Shown: positions 1-9,754 of the stretch, in pieces
Numbering within the stretch: position 1 is the first letter of the stretch
Layout of the letters: every line of letters starts with the position of its first letter
From: Herbaspirillum sp.
Lineage (GTDB): Bacteria > Pseudomonadota > Gammaproteobacteria > Burkholderiales > Burkholderiaceae_D
Assembly (NCBI GenBank): GCA_028291765.1
Contig: JAQGNR010000155.1
Location: 1-41,376, forward strand
Direction of reading: 5' to 3'
Length of the DNA stretch: 41,376 nt
Notes under the pieces: model-generated
Databases searched by the model: none
What the model was told of the DNA's origin: nothing
The model's input: the letters and a program-made list of their open reading frames with translations, nothing else
Position numbers and translations under genes: made by a program

Positions 1-2
1 TG

Positions 3-1712
3 GTCACCATCGATGGCGAAGATGCACGCGATTTCGATGATGCCGTCTATTGCGAACCGGTCAAGATCGGCCGCACCAACGGTTACCGGCTGATTGTTGC
101 GATCGCCGATGTCAGTCATTACGTCAAGCCGAACGACGCCTTGGATATCGACGCCATCGAGCGCAGCACCTCGGTATATTTCCCGCGCCGCGTAATCCCC
201 ATGCTGCCGGAAAAATTATCGAACGGTTTGTGTTCCCTCAATCCCGGCGTGGATCGCTTGACGCTGGTATGCGATGCGGTCATCACCGCCAAGGGCGAGA
301 TCAAGGCATATCAGTTTTATCCTGCGGTGATTCATTCCGCCGCGCGCATGACCTATACCGAAGTGGCCGCTATTCTGGCCAACACCAAAGGACCGGAAGC
401 GGCCAAGCGGCCCGGTCTGGTGCCGCATCTGCAGCATTTGTACGAGATTTACCAGGCCTTGCTGCATGCGCGCCATGCACGCGGCGCGATCGATTTTGAA
501 ACGACCGAAACCTATATCGTTTGCAATCCGGCCGGCAAAATCGAGAAAATCTTGCCGCGCACGCGCAATGATGCGCACAAGTTGATCGAAGAATGCATGC
601 TGTCCGCAAACGTGTGCGCCGCCGATCTGATGGCGCGCCACAAGCATCCCGGCCTGTACCGTATTCACGCCGGCCCTACCAAGGAAAAGCTGAATCAGTT
701 ACGGACCTTTTTGAAACAGATCGGCCTGAACCTGGCCGGCGGCGATGCGCCGTCGGCATCCGATTATGCCGAGCTGATGCCCAAGATCAAATCGCGTCCC
801 GACGCGCTGCTGATCCAGACCATGTTGCTGCGTTCCATGCAGCAAGCGGTGTACACCCCGGAAAATATCGGCCATTTCGGCCTTTCCTACGAAGCGTATG
901 CGCATTTCACCAGCCCGATCCGGCGTTATCCGGATCTGCTGACGCATCGCGCCATCAAAGCGATTTTGCAAGGCAAGCGCTATGAGCCAAAAGGTATCGA
1001 TACCGGTACGCTGAATTCGCAACTATCGCCTGCCGGTCGCAAGCAACTGGCCAAAGACAAGGCTGCCGGCAAGATCAAGAGCGAAGGCAATGTTGCAATA
1101 TGGGAAGCGCTGGGCATACATTGCTCCGCCAATGAACGCCGCGCCGATGAAGCATCGCGCGATGTCGAAGCCTGGCTCAAGTGTTATTTCATTCGCGACA
1201 AGCTGGGTGAAGAATTCACCGGCGTCATTTCCAGCGTCGCCACCTTCGGTATCTTTGTGCAACTCGATGCCTTGTATATCGAAGGTCTGGTGCACGTTAC
1301 CGAACTCGGCACCGATTATTTCAAATACGATGAAGCGCGTCATGAATTGCGCGGCGAACGCACCGGTATCCGCTACCAGCTCACCGATCGCGTGACGGTG
1401 CAGGTCAGCCGGGTCGATCTGGATGCGCGCAAAATCGACTTGCGTCTGGTGACTGAACCAGGCATCAAGACCTTGCTGAAAAATGAAGCCAAGCGTGCCG
1501 AGAGCGAACATTCACGGAGCAAACCGGCATCCGATGACGCGCCATTGACCGGCTCGCGCAAGCCGCCGCGCACGGCCAAGACAGCTAAAGCGGCCAAGGC
1601 CGGTAAAGTCGCCGTCAAGCCGGAAAAACCGGTGCGCGCAAAAACGGCAGCCGCCGATACCGAAAAAAAGCGTTCCAACAAGCCGTTTACACGGCCAGGC
1701 AAAAAGCGCTAG
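3..1712 (+). CDS. rnr: Ribonuclease R, 3'-5' exoribonuclease (5' end outside window)
   Basis: Processive 3'-5' exoribonuclease of the RNase II/RNB family that degrades structured RNA, including mRNA and defective rRNA. The reading frame is open from base 3, so the N-terminal cold-shock domains and the true start are missing. The first visible residues hold the RNB metal-binding motif IDGEDARDFDDAVY with its clustered aspartates. SPIRRYPDLLTHRAI follows further on, and an S1 RNA-binding domain begins at GEEFTGVISSVATFGIFVQ. The protein ends in a long Lys/Ala/Pro-rich basic tail, as RNase R does. Its downstream neighbour is rlmB, the same order as in E. coli. The stop is the first of three in-frame stops set in 12-base repeats. 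The ATG/TTG codons inside the window are internal. Confidence 0.96.
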   Translation, partial: VTIDGEDARDFDDAVYCEPVKIGRTNGYRLIVAIADVSHYVKPNDALDIDAIERSTSVYFPRRVIPMLPEKLSNGLCSLNPGVDRLTLVCDAVITAKGEIKAYQFYPAVIHSAARMTYTEVAAILANTKGPEAAKRPGLVPHLQHLYEIYQALLHARHARGAIDFETTETYIVCNPAGKIEKILPRTRNDAHKLIEECMLSANVCAADLMARHKHPGLYRIHAGPTKEKLNQLRTFLKQIGLNLAGGDAPSASDYAELMPKIKSRPDALLIQTMLLRSMQQAVYTPENIGHFGLSYEAYAHFTSPIRRYPDLLTHRAIKAILQGKRYEPKGIDTGTLNSQLSPAGRKQLAKDKAAGKIKSEGNVAIWEALGIHCSANERRADEASRDVEAWLKCYFIRDKLGEEFTGVISSVATFGIFVQLDALYIEGLVHVTELGTDYFKYDEARHELRGERTGIRYQLTDRVTVQVSRVDLDARKIDLRLVTEPGIKTLLKNEAKRAESEHSRSKPASDDAPLTGSRKPPRTAKTAKAAKAGKVAVKPEKPVRAKTAAADTEKKRSNKPFTRPGKKR

Positions 1713-1753
1713 TTTATGCGCTAGCTTATGCGCTAATTTAAGCGCCAGTTTTT
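1706..1753 (+). repeat. Four tandem 12-mers carrying three in-frame stops between rnr and rlmB
   Basis: Four consecutive 12-base units (GCGCTAGTTTAT, GCGCTAGCTTAT, GCGCTAATTTAA, GCGCCAGTTTTT) start in the last rnr codons. In the rnr frame they give stops at 1710 (TAG), 1722 (TAG) and 1734 (TAA). The frame is then open into rlmB at 1773. Two ATG-CGC-stop mini-ORFs lie within the units. Confidence 0.85.
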
Positions 1754-1772
1754 TAGAAAAGATCCGCAGTAT

Positions 1773-2513
1773 ATGAAAAGCAAAATGATTTTCGGCTTTC
1801 ACGCCGTGACTTCGCGTCTGCGGCACGAAGCCTCGTCGGTGGAAGAAATTTATGTCGATGCATCGCGTCAGGACGGTCGCATGCAGGATCTGCTGATCGC
1901 AGCCAAATCGATGAATGTACGTGTTATTCAGGTAGATGATCAGCGCCTGTCGAATATCGTAGGCACCCGTCGCCACCAGGGCGTGGTTGCCAAGGCCGGC
2001 GAATTGTCGCTGGCGCGTAATCTGGATGAATTGCTGGATGCCATCGAGGGGCCGCCGTTGCTGCTGGTGCTCGATGGCATTACCGATCCCCACAATCTCG
2101 GCGCTTGCCTGCGCGTTGCCGACGGCGCCGGCGCTCATGCGGTGATCGCACCGAAAGATCGGGCCGTTGGTCTGAACGCAACCGCAGCCAAGGTGGCCAG
2201 CGGCGCTGCCGAAACTGTCCCCTATATCACCGTCACCAATCTGGCGCGTACTTTACGTGAGCTGAAAGAACGCGATATCTGGCTGATCGGCACCAGCGAT
2301 GAAGCGGAAAAGAACCTGTATCAAGCCGATTTTTCCGGTCCTGCGGCCATTGTCATGGGCTCCGAAGGCGAAGGCATGCGGCGTCTCACACGCGAAACCT
2401 GCGATATGCTGGTCAGCATTCCAATGTTCGGCTCGGTCGAAAGCCTGAATGTTTCGGTAGCCTCTGGCGTGACATTGTTCGAGGCAAGGCGCCAGCGCAT
2501 GGTTAAGCCTTAA
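1773..2513 (+). CDS. rlmB: 23S rRNA (guanosine-2251-2'-O)-methyltransferase RlmB
   Basis: SpoU/TrmH-family (SPOUT knot) enzyme that 2'-O-methylates G2251 in the 23S rRNA P loop using S-adenosylmethionine. At 246 aa it is the usual size. The N-terminal region (about 1-80) is the small RNA-binding substrate domain. The three SPOUT motifs are visible: [15 protein letters not shown] with the catalytic-type Asn/Arg, [14 protein letters not shown], and [17 protein letters not shown] near the C-terminus. It follows rnr after 60 bases in the same frame. The start ATG lies after a weak ribosome-binding site, which is consistent with translation coupled to rnr. Confidence 0.97.
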   Translation: MKSKMIFGFHAVTSRLRHEASSVEEIYVDASRQDGRMQDLLIAAKSMNVRVIQVDDQRLSNIVGTRRHQGVVAKAGELSLARNLDELLDAIEGPPLLLVLDGITDPHNLGACLRVADGAGAHAVIAPKDRAVGLNATAAKVASGAAETVPYITVTNLARTLRELKERDIWLIGTSDEAEKNLYQADFSGPAAIVMGSEGEGMRRLTRETCDMLVSIPMFGSVESLNVSVASGVTLFEARRQRMVKP

Positions 2514-2529
2514 TACTTAATAAAAAATA

Positions 2530-2577
2530 GGGAAATGTCGAGTAAGCGCAGCCGACTGTGCTTACTCGATACTTCCC
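2530..2577 (+). terminator. Strong hairpin after rlmB, probable terminator
   Basis: A perfect 10-base inverted repeat (TCGAGTAAGC 2538-2547 with GCTTACTCGA 2560-2569) is extended inside by three pairs and outside by GGGAA/TTCCC, with a 6-base loop. It is followed by GTTT and the A/T palindrome AAAAACGTTTTT. It separates rlmB from cysE and probably ends the rnr-rlmB transcript. Confidence 0.7.
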
Positions 2578-2654
2578 GTTTAAAAACGTTTTTCTGCCAG
2601 CAGGTATGCGTGGAACGCATTAAGATGGCGCCTTTCTGTTAATCTTCATTTGCT

Positions 2655-3407
2655 ATGTTTACCCGCCTCCGAGAAGATATTGCCAGCATCATCGCGCGCG
2701 ATCCTGCCGCTCGTAACGGTTGGGATGTCCTGACATGTTATCCGGGGCTGCATGCGATCATCATGCATAACTGGGCGCATGCATGCTGGAATGCCGGTTT
2801 CAAATGGCTGGGGCGCTTCCTGTCGCATATTGCCCGCATCTTGACCGGCATCGAGATTCACCCCGGCGCCAAAATCGGAAGGCGCGTATTTATCGATCAC
2901 GGTTTCGGCGTTGTTATCGGTGAAACTGCGGAAGTCGGCGATGACTGCACCATTTATCAAGGTGTAACGCTGGGCGGAACCCAGCTTATCAAGGGCGTCA
3001 AACGCCATCCGACGTTGCTGCGCGGCGTGATCATCGGCGCCGGTGCGCAGGTTCTGGGGGGCTTTGTCGTAGGCGAGGGCGCTAAAATCGGCTCGAATGC
3101 CGTGGTGCTCAAAGAGGTGCCTGCCGGTGCGACAGCGATCGGTAATCCGGCCCGCATTGTCATCAAGGACAAGGAGGCCAGCCGTCAGGAGACGGCGGCA
3201 GCGCGTATGTTTGCTGCCTATGGCGTGACGCCGAACGGCGACGATCCATTGGCCAAGGCGCTGCACGATCTGATCAATCATGCCGCCGCACAAGAGCAGC
3301 AGATCGATTTAATCCTATCGGCGCTGAAAGGCTCCGGTGTACGGTGCGAGAAGCTGATCGAACAAAATAAATTCGATGCGGAGAACTTGAATAAACTGGT
3401 CGAGTAG
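2655..3407 (+). CDS. cysE: Serine O-acetyltransferase
   Basis: Transfers acetyl from acetyl-CoA to L-serine to make O-acetylserine, the committed step of cysteine synthesis in the cytoplasm. The 250-aa protein has a short helical N-terminal region (about 1-65) and then the left-handed beta-helix of hexapeptide repeats (IHPGAKIGRRVFIDHG, VVIGETAEVGDDCTIYQG, VTLGGT). The active-site His of FIDHGFGVVIGETA is present. It resembles the shorter CysE/EpsC class with a C-terminal tail after NPARIV. The start is the ATG at 2655 with only a weak Shine-Dalgarno. It converges on lpxH across a very large inverted repeat. Confidence 0.95.
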   Translation: MFTRLREDIASIIARDPAARNGWDVLTCYPGLHAIIMHNWAHACWNAGFKWLGRFLSHIARILTGIEIHPGAKIGRRVFIDHGFGVVIGETAEVGDDCTIYQGVTLGGTQLIKGVKRHPTLLRGVIIGAGAQVLGGFVVGEGAKIGSNAVVLKEVPAGATAIGNPARIVIKDKEASRQETAAARMFAAYGVTPNGDDPLAKALHDLINHAAAQEQQIDLILSALKGSGVRCEKLIEQNKFDAENLNKLVE

Positions 3408-3431
3408 TAAGAGGTAAGTAGCCAGGGGGCG

Positions 3432-3597
3432 TTTAAGGCAACGCTGATGAAGCGCCATGGGCGGCGGGCTGTGACGGGCTGTTGTGCTCCGTTCGTGTCA
3501 TTCCGGCGGCCGGCGGCCGCCTCCCTTCTTGCCCACACTGCGCACAACAGCCCGCCACAGCCCGCCGCCCATGGCGCTTCATCAGCGTTGCCTTAAA
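3432..3597. repeat. 56-bp near-perfect inverted repeat between convergent cysE and lpxH
   Basis: The left arm 3432-3487 and right arm 3542-3597 match as inverted copies at 55 of 56 bases, with a 54-base GC-rich spacer. The right arm overlaps the lpxH stop codon at 3593-3595, and the left arm begins 24 bases after the cysE stop. Transcripts from both sides would fold into the same giant hairpin. It may serve as a bidirectional terminator or be the remnant of a palindromic mobile unit. No second copy was noticed in this window. Confidence 0.95.
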
Positions 3598-4423
3598 GAT
3601 CTGCCAGCAATTGCCCTTGATAGTCGAAGCGGCGCAATACGCCATCCTTGCCTAATGCAATCCAGCCGCCGCGCGCCGGCACGGTATCGATTTCCCAATC
3701 CGGTAATACGTAACGCACTTTAACGCCCGTGGCGTCCTGATAGACGTGGCGCGCCGGACGATGGGTATGGCCGTGAATCAGCAGCGCGCTGCCAGTATCG
3801 GCAAAGAGTTGTGCAATTGCCTGCGGATTAACATCCATGATCTCGGATGATTTCTGCTTTTGCGCCGCTTGGCTACCCTGGCGCAGGCCTTCGATAATCG
3901 CCTTGCGCTGCGCCAGCGGAAGCGCCAGAAAAGTGTTCTGCCAAACCGGATTGCGCACCTGGGCGCGAAACGCCATGTAATCCGTATCGTCGGTACACTG
4001 GGCATCGCCATGCGCCAGCGTCAGGCGTTGTCCCGCCAGCATGACGACGTGCGGGTCGTTCAATAACGTCAGTCCGGCGGCCCGGGCGAATTCGTTCGAC
4101 ACCAGAAAATCCCGATTGCCGGCAATCCAGAACACTTCCACGCCCGCCTTGGATAGCGCCGCAATGGCATCGGCGATGCTTCGATTGAAGGGGGTTTCCA
4201 GATCGTCGTCGCCGGCCCAGTATTCAAAAATGTCGCCCAGCAAATAGAGCTGTTGGGCGCGTAGCGCATGTTGCGCCAGGAAATTCAGGAACGCTTGCGC
4301 TGTGAGCGGCAACGATGCCTGCAAATGCAGGTCGGAAATGAAAAACGCAACCGGATCGGGAATTGCATCCGGTTGCGTAATATTGCCGCTTGCAGCGGCG
4401 TGCCTGGTGGAATGTTGCGGCAT
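3593..4423 (-). CDS. lpxH: UDP-2,3-diacylglucosamine diphosphatase LpxH
   Basis: Hydrolyses UDP-2,3-diacylglucosamine to lipid X plus UMP in lipid A synthesis, acting at the inner face of the cytoplasmic membrane. The calcineurin-like metallophosphoesterase motifs appear in order: SDLHL, GDIFEYWAGDDD, AGNRDF, the HGD motif in LAHGDAQCTDD, and HGHTHRP. At 276 aa it has about 26 extra residues before the usual start (FISDLHL). No internal ATG would shorten it, so the ATG at 4423 is kept. It begins 5 bases after the ppiB stop, which suggests translational coupling in a leftward operon. Confidence 0.95.
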   Translation of the reverse strand: MPQHSTRHAAASGNITQPDAIPDPVAFFISDLHLQASLPLTAQAFLNFLAQHALRAQQLYLLGDIFEYWAGDDDLETPFNRSIADAIAALSKAGVEVFWIAGNRDFLVSNEFARAAGLTLLNDPHVVMLAGQRLTLAHGDAQCTDDTDYMAFRAQVRNPVWQNTFLALPLAQRKAIIEGLRQGSQAAQKQKSSEIMDVNPQAIAQLFADTGSALLIHGHTHRPARHVYQDATGVKVRYVLPDWEIDTVPARGGWIALGKDGVLRRFDYQGQLLADL

Positions 4424-4427
4424 CGAA

Positions 4428-4916
4428 TTAGACGATTTCGGCCTTTATAATAATTACATCGTCGACTGGAACATCGGCGAACATACCGGTGCGGGTCGTT
4501 TTCACAGCCTTGATCTGATCGACAACTTCGGTGCCTTCGATCACTTTGCCGAACACCGCATAACCCCAGCCGTCCTGGCCAGGGTAATCCAGAAAGCTAT
4601 TATTTTTGACGTTGATGAAAAATTGCGCCGACGCCGAGTGTGGATCCGAGGTCCGCGCCATTGCCAGCGTATAAGGCTCATTTTTCAAACCATTGGCCGC
4701 TTCGTTTTCAACATTTTGATTGGCAGGTTTTTGTTTCATGCCAGGCTCAAAACCGCCGCCTTGCACCATGAAACCGTCAATCACGCGATGGAAAATAGTG
4801 CCGTTGTAATGGCCTGCGTTGACATAGGCCAAGAAATTTTCAACCGTCTTTGGCGCCTTTTCAGCATCCAGTTCGATTTTAATTGCACCGTGGTTAGTGG
4901 TAAGTAAAACGGCCAT
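4428..4916 (-). CDS. ppiB: Cytoplasmic peptidyl-prolyl cis-trans isomerase, cyclophilin type
   Basis: Catalyses cis-trans isomerisation of Xaa-Pro bonds. The 162-aa protein is a full cyclophilin domain without a signal peptide. The core motifs are [14 protein letters not shown] (active-site Arg and Phe region), [13 protein letters not shown] and [13 protein letters not shown]. It lies 66 bases downstream of the related ppiA and just upstream of lpxH, all leftward. The two cyclophilins are an exported and a cytoplasmic version, probably an old duplication. Confidence 0.95.
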   Translation of the reverse strand: MAVLLTTNHGAIKIELDAEKAPKTVENFLAYVNAGHYNGTIFHRVIDGFMVQGGGFEPGMKQKPANQNVENEAANGLKNEPYTLAMARTSDPHSASAQFFINVKNNSFLDYPGQDGWGYAVFGKVIEGTEVVDQIKAVKTTRTGMFADVPVDDVIIIKAEIV

Positions 4917-4982
4917 ATAAGTCCTGTATAGATAAAGTAATAAAGAAATAAAGTGTCGATCGGAAATATTGTCGACAGAAAA

Positions 4983-5576
4983 CTACGGGGAAACGGTCGC
5001 CGATTCGATTACCACCGGCGTCATCGGCACGTCTTGATACATGCCGCTGTTACCGGTTGGAACACGTTTGATGCTGTCGATGACTTCAGTACCGCTGATA
5101 ACCTTGCCGAAAACCGCGTAACCAAAACCGTCGCGGCTCGGATAATCCAGTGCGCTGTTATTGGCAGTATTGATAAAAAACTGCGCAGTTGCCGAATTTG
5201 GCGCCGCAGTGCGTGCCATTGCAAGAGTATACGTCGTATTTTTGAGGCCGTTATTTGCTTCGTTCCTGATCGGTGGACGGGTTGCTTTTTCATGCATATT
5301 TTTATCGAAACCGCCGCCCTGGATCATGAAGCCTTCAATGACGCGGTGAAAGATCGTGCCGTTGTATTGGCCGCTTTTGACGTATTCGAGGAAATTGGCG
5401 ACCGAGAGTGGCGCCTGGGCCGGATATAGTTCCAGCACAATGTTGCCCATACTGGTTTTCAGCGTGACATGCGGGGTATCGGCAGTGGCTGCAGCGGCGC
5501 CATTAGCGGCGATGCTCAGACCGAATGCCAGCGATGCAGCCGCCAATACCAGCAGGGCGCGACGGGATAAATTCAT
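4983..5576 (-). CDS. ppiA: Exported peptidyl-prolyl cis-trans isomerase, cyclophilin type
   Basis: Periplasmic cyclophilin of 197 aa. The frame is open further upstream, but the start at 5576 is preferred. It is an ATG preceded by AAGGAA, it sits one base after the stop of the transpeptidase gene (TAA-T-ATG), and it begins a clear signal peptide: MNLSRR, a hydrophobic stretch, then an Ala-rich cleavage region near residue 30. The isomerase motifs are [28 protein letters not shown] and [13 protein letters not shown]. The tight junction indicates co-translation with the upstream L,D-transpeptidase gene. Confidence 0.94.
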   Translation of the reverse strand: MNLSRRALLVLAAASLAFGLSIAANGAAAATADTPHVTLKTSMGNIVLELYPAQAPLSVANFLEYVKSGQYNGTIFHRVIEGFMIQGGGFDKNMHEKATRPPIRNEANNGLKNTTYTLAMARTAAPNSATAQFFINTANNSALDYPSRDGFGYAVFGKVISGTEVIDSIKRVPTGNSGMYQDVPMTPVVIESATVSP

Positions 5577-5577
5577 A

Positions 5578-6807
5578 TTAGGCAGTTCCTTCGTAAATAA
5601 TCTTCCAGCCGGCGCCTTCCTTGACCCAGTACTGGCGTTTGTGTGAGATATTTTTATTCTTGCCGATCGATGTTTCCTGCGTAAAGGTCCCGACCATGAC
5701 AGCCTGTTCACCGGGATACAAAAACATGCTGATATCGCTTAGTTTAACAGTCACGCCGCGTGCGTTGTTCAGGCCTTTTTGCTGACGATTAAACCAGGTA
5801 TGCAGATTTTCACCCAATCCCGAGCGAAAGCGCGATGAATAATTTGCCAGCAATTTGCTGTGATCGTCGCTTTCAACATCGTGCGACCAATCTTCGATCA
5901 ACTGGCTGAACGCCTGGTGTTCTTTGTCCCAGGCCGCCTTGGTAATGAATTCGACATCGCTGCTGATCAGGACTGTTGTTTTACCGCCTTCTGTGGTGGC
6001 ATAAAGCGCCCGCAGATCGGGATTGGTCAGCACCACGCAGCCATCGGACGATAGCGGCGGCCTGCTGAAATTATCGGGGGGCGTGCCATGCAGCCAGATG
6101 CCGGAACCGCCACGGCCATTGAGACGATCCCATTCGTTCGGATAGTTCAGCGGTAATGCGCCGGCGCCGTAAAAATCCGGCAGCTTCTGGCCTGGAATAT
6201 GGCTGTTGACGGCGTACACGCCGATCGGGGTTTTCTGGTCGCCTTCTTTAAACTTATTGACCCCCAGTTTTCCCTGCGAAACGTAATAGTCGGTCTGAAA
6301 TTTCAGATTACCGTCGTCGTTGGCATAGACATACACGCGCGAGCGTTTGGCATCGATCACCAGCACCGTTTTCTGGTCATTGCCCACTTGCAGCACGGCT
6401 TTGGGAATCAGTTCCGGATCGGGACGCTGTTGCAGAGACTGGATGCGCACCATCGCTTCGGCGCGTAAATCCCGCATTTTATCGGTCGGTGCGTCGAGTA
6501 CGGCGCCAAAGGTATTGATCGGACGCGCGATCATCATCAGTAAATCGCCACGCACCAGTTGGCCGAGGCGGAAATAAGGATAGGCGGCTACCAGCGCATC
6601 GGCCTTTTCCCGTGCCTGGGCAATCCTGTAGGCGCCGATATCCTTATAAATATCGATCAGCCTGATTTCCGCATCGTTGCCACCGACCGTCGTGAGGACG
6701 TTGGCGGAGCGCCCGGCGCCCGGCGCCATCGAACCGGCTGCCGAACTGTTTAACGCACAGAACGGCAAGCTGAGCAGAAATGCTAGGAAGATCCTGTTAG
6801 GCGTCAT
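5578..6807 (-). CDS. L,D-transpeptidase (YkuD fold) with C-terminal NTF2-like domain
   Basis: Probable periplasmic peptidoglycan-modifying enzyme of 409 aa. Residues 1-25 look like a signal peptide. A helical region follows, then the YkuD catalytic domain (about 145-285) with His240 in WLHGTPP and Cys257 in [11 protein letters not shown]. The usual S/T-H-G-C has Asp255 in place of the His, so this is a divergent subclass. Whether it cross-links peptidoglycan, attaches proteins or hydrolyses such bonds cannot be read from sequence. The C-terminal part (about 290-409, ending [14 protein letters not shown]) looks like an NTF2/SnoaL-type domain. A similar domain ends the neighbouring TPR protein. 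It is translated immediately before ppiA. Confidence 0.86.
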   Translation of the reverse strand: MTPNRIFLAFLLSLPFCALNSSAAGSMAPGAGRSANVLTTVGGNDAEIRLIDIYKDIGAYRIAQAREKADALVAAYPYFRLGQLVRGDLLMMIARPINTFGAVLDAPTDKMRDLRAEAMVRIQSLQQRPDPELIPKAVLQVGNDQKTVLVIDAKRSRVYVYANDDGNLKFQTDYYVSQGKLGVNKFKEGDQKTPIGVYAVNSHIPGQKLPDFYGAGALPLNYPNEWDRLNGRGGSGIWLHGTPPDNFSRPPLSSDGCVVLTNPDLRALYATTEGGKTTVLISSDVEFITKAAWDKEHQAFSQLIEDWSHDVESDDHSKLLANYSSRFRSGLGENLHTWFNRQQKGLNNARGVTVKLSDISMFLYPGEQAVMVGTFTQETSIGKNKNISHKRQYWVKEGAGWKIIYEGTA

Positions 6808-6843
6808 TGGGTCGATTTGATCAAAGTTTATTGATGGTAGCAG

Positions 6844-8151
6844 TTATCCACCGGCACGTTCTTGCACAATCGCCCAGCGGTTGCCTTGACGGTTCAGCAC
6901 AAGGGTCTTACTGGCATTGATTTTAAGATTGTCCGATTTGTAACTTTGACGGAAATGAACAATTGCCGTATCGCCTTTGATGCTGACTTTAGGGGAATCG
7001 ATATCGACGCTGATACGTCCCTTTTCCTCGATCCGGGCGCGCCGCTCTTCAACCCATTGCTTGCGGGTTTGTGCTTTAGGCGGTTGGAAATCGGCGCTAT
7101 ATTGCGCCAGATAAGTTTTGACGTCTTTGTTGCTCCAGGCCTTGGCCCAAATATTGACCAGTGTCAACGCATCGTTGCGTTGCTGTTCGGCGACGCGGGC
7201 TGCTGTAGCCTTGGCAGCGGCTTTGTCGGTCGGCTTCTCGGCTAATTTCTCAATCGGCTTTTCAACCGGCTTTTCAACTGGCTTTTCAACTGGCGGGGAA
7301 ATCGGTTTTTCAGCAGGTTTGGCGACTGGCTTTTCAACTATTTTTTCAGGCGGCTTTTCAACCGGCTTTTCGGTTGGCTTGACGCTTGGTTTTTCAGTTG
7401 GTTTGATGCTTGGTTTTTCAACAGGCTTCTCAGCCGGTTTTTCAGCAGGTTTTTCAGCCTGTTTATCAAGCCCCGCTATCAGCGGCAATTCAGCCTTTGG
7501 CGGCTGCACCGGCTCAGGTTTCGGCACCGATGGCGGTAATTTGGCTAGTGGTACTGCAGGGCCTCCTCCGATAGCCTTCGGCACCGTGCCACCGGAGAGA
7601 TTGCCCGACAGCGTACGCACCAGCGCCAGGTGCGGCGGATTGGCGGTTTTTTGCGGTTCCAGCTGAAGCGCTTTTTCGTAGGCCTGACTCGCCATCCTTG
7701 CATAGATATCGCTTCGATTGGCCAAAGCAGTGGCGTAGGTTGGATTGGTATCGATCGCCATATCCAGGGTCGCGCCGGCTTTTTCATACTGGCCGCTGGC
7801 CGCGTATAAAACGGCCAGGTTGTTATACGGTTCCGGCAGATCGGGGAAATCTTCGATCAGCTTGGTGAAAATGCCAATTGCCTCGGCGGTCTTGTTTTGC
7901 TCGGCTAGAATGACGCCTTTATAAAATCGCATTTGCGCGTCGTGCGGATGCTTGGCGAGCACGGCGTCGGTTTTCGCCAAAGCTTCTGCATATTGTTTAG
8001 ATCGTAATAATTTACTGACATCCGTAACGTTATTAGCCAGAGCCGGGCTGATGCTGGCTGCCAGCAGCAGCGACAGAATGATGGACTTGCTCCCGAGGCT
8101 GCTCAGAGGCGCCGGCGACCGGTAAAAAGATGCAAAGAGCATGGTTTTCAT
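6844..8151 (-). CDS. Exported TPR protein with EKP repeats and NTF2-like C-terminal domain
   Basis: A 435-aa protein of unknown exact function, probably periplasmic. An N-terminal hydrophobic segment ends at a likely signal cleavage site (SPALA). Tetratricopeptide-like helices run from about 42 to 170, for example [17 protein letters not shown] Pro-rich linker leads into about 75 residues of degenerate EKP/VEKP repeats, a likely extended wall-spanning spacer. The last 120 or so residues form an NTF2-like domain ending [13 protein letters not shown]. The start is the ATG at 8151, since the upstream codon 8154 is TTG with no better ribosome site. It lies 36 bases upstream of the L,D-transpeptidase gene and shares its C-terminal fold, so a joint role in envelope assembly is plausible. 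Confidence 0.8.
   Translation of the reverse strand: MKTMLFASFYRSPAPLSSLGSKSIILSLLLAASISPALANNVTDVSKLLRSKQYAEALAKTDAVLAKHPHDAQMRFYKGVILAEQNKTAEAIGIFTKLIEDFPDLPEPYNNLAVLYAASGQYEKAGATLDMAIDTNPTYATALANRSDIYARMASQAYEKALQLEPQKTANPPHLALVRTLSGNLSGGTVPKAIGGGPAVPLAKLPPSVPKPEPVQPPKAELPLIAGLDKQAEKPAEKPAEKPVEKPSIKPTEKPSVKPTEKPVEKPPEKIVEKPVAKPAEKPISPPVEKPVEKPVEKPIEKLAEKPTDKAAAKATAARVAEQQRNDALTLVNIWAKAWSNKDVKTYLAQYSADFQPPKAQTRKQWVEERRARIEEKGRISVDIDSPKVSIKGDTAIVHFRQSYKSDNLKINASKTLVLNRQGNRWAIVQERAGG
7228..7455 (-). repeat. Coding repeat encoding EKP units in the TPR protein
   Basis: About 228 bases made of degenerate 12-base units coding for (V/A/T)EKP or related tetrapeptides, in frame inside the TPR protein. 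The imperfect copies suggest unit number can change by slippage while staying in frame. Confidence 0.85.
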
Positions 8152-8333
8152 CAATGCTATACTCGAACGGAAAAATGCATTTTATCAAACAAGCATCACA
8201 AAAAGGGTTTTGCTGATCGTCTTATTCGTCTTATGGTCCAGACGCGACGGTTGGCTAGAATAAAAAAAGCTGGCGTAAAATACGGCCCTGTCATTTTCCC
8301 GCCGTTCCAATTGATTCCCCTGATTTCCCATTA

Positions 8334-9749
8334 ATGAGTACTCTGAAAATATACAATACGCTTGCGCGTGAGAAGCAGCTTTTCTCGCCGATTATCCCGG
8401 GACAGGTCCGCCTGTATGTCTGCGGCATGACGGTCTACGATTATTGCCACCTTGGCCATGCGCGTGTCATGGTGGTGTTCGACATGGTGCAGCGCTGGTT
8501 GCGCGCCAGCGGTTACGCCGTGACTTACGTGCGCAATATCACCGACATCGACGACAAGATCATCGCGCGTGCCGTTGAAAACGGCGAAACGATCAAGCAA
8601 TTAACCGGGCGCTTTATCGCGGCCATGGAAGAGGATGCCGCCGCGCTCGGCGTGCAAACGCCGGATCATCAGCCGCGGGCTACCGAATACGTGCCACAAA
8701 TGCTGGATCTGATTGGATTATTGATCGAAAAAGGGCTGGCGTATCAGGATAAGGATAACGGCGGCGATGGCGACGTCAATTATGCCGTGCGCAATTTCCC
8801 GGGCTACGGCAAGCTGTCCGGCAAATCGATCGCCGATCTGCGTGCCGGCGAACGGGTCGAGGTCAATCCCGGCAAACGCGATCCGCTGGATTTCGTTTTG
8901 TGGAAAGCGGCCAAAAGCACGGAACCGGACGAAGTTAAATGGGAATCTTCCTGGGGGCAGGGACGTCCAGGCTGGCATATCGAATGTTCGGCCATGTCCG
9001 GCGACCTACTGGGTAATCATTTCGACATTCATGGCGGCGGTCAGGATTTGCAGTTTCCGCATCACGAAAATGAAATCGCCCAATCCGAAGGCGCGCACGG
9101 TCACGGCTTCGTCAACTACTGGATGCATAACGGTTTCGTGCGGGTCGACAATGAAAAAATGTCGAAATCGCTCGGTAATTTCTTCACGATTCGCGACGTA
9201 TTGAAAAAATACGATCCGGAAGTGGTCCGGTTCTTTATTCTGCGTGCGCATTATCGCAGTCCTCTCAATTATGCCGATGTCCATCTGGACGACGCCCGGC
9301 ACGCGCTGACCCGGCTGTATCTTGCGCTCAAGGAAGTGCCTGCGGCAGAAGCGGCCCCGGATCTTGCGGAAACCCATGCACAGCGCTTTATTGCGGCGAT
9401 GAATGACGATTTCAATACACCGATCGCCATTGCTGTTTTGTTTGAATTGGCGAATGAAGTCAATCGCAGTAAATCGCCGGCAATGGCGGCGCAACTGAAG
9501 GCACTGGCCGCATGGCTGGGCCTATTGGAGCGTCAACCGGATGGCTTCCTGCAAGGTCGTATAGCACAGGCTGAAGACGCGCAATCCGGCTATTCGGATG
9601 CAGATATTCAAGCTAAAATCGACTCCCGCGCGAGCGCCAAGAAGGAGCGAAACTTTGCCGAGGCCGATCGCATACGGCAGGAATTGATCGCTGCCGGCAT
9701 CGTGCTGGAAGACAAGCCCGGCGGGCAAACGCAATGGCGGAGGTCGTAG
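8334..9749 (+). CDS. cysS: Cysteinyl-tRNA synthetase
   Basis: Class I aminoacyl-tRNA synthetase charging tRNA-Cys. The 471-aa protein has the HIGH-type motif CHLGHARV near residue 39 and the KMSKSLGN loop. Its zinc-binding residues include the Cys of [16 protein letters not shown] and the HHENE region. The C-terminal anticodon-binding helical domain ends in an arginine-rich tail with a normal length. The ATG at 8334 starts [10 protein letters not shown], a typical N-terminus. It is divergent from the TPR/transpeptidase operon across about 180 bases that should hold both promoters. Confidence 0.97.
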   Translation: MSTLKIYNTLAREKQLFSPIIPGQVRLYVCGMTVYDYCHLGHARVMVVFDMVQRWLRASGYAVTYVRNITDIDDKIIARAVENGETIKQLTGRFIAAMEEDAAALGVQTPDHQPRATEYVPQMLDLIGLLIEKGLAYQDKDNGGDGDVNYAVRNFPGYGKLSGKSIADLRAGERVEVNPGKRDPLDFVLWKAAKSTEPDEVKWESSWGQGRPGWHIECSAMSGDLLGNHFDIHGGGQDLQFPHHENEIAQSEGAHGHGFVNYWMHNGFVRVDNEKMSKSLGNFFTIRDVLKKYDPEVVRFFILRAHYRSPLNYADVHLDDARHALTRLYLALKEVPAAEAAPDLAETHAQRFIAAMNDDFNTPIAIAVLFELANEVNRSKSPAMAAQLKALAAWLGLLERQPDGFLQGRIAQAEDAQSGYSDADIQAKIDSRASAKKERNFAEADRIRQELIAAGIVLEDKPGGQTQWRRS

Positions 9750-9754
9750 TTCGG

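Noticed and set aside
1512..2138. Long minus-strand frame across the rnr end and rlmB
   Set aside because: It lies antisense to two certain genes, has no recognisable domain and no ribosome site.
7228..7455. CRISPR-like array
   Set aside because: The periodicity is 12 bases, in frame and with no spacers. It is a protein-coding repeat, and no CRISPR array was seen elsewhere.
7118..7666. Plus-strand frame with [13 protein letters not shown] repeats
   Set aside because: It is the antisense image of the EKP coding repeat in the TPR protein.
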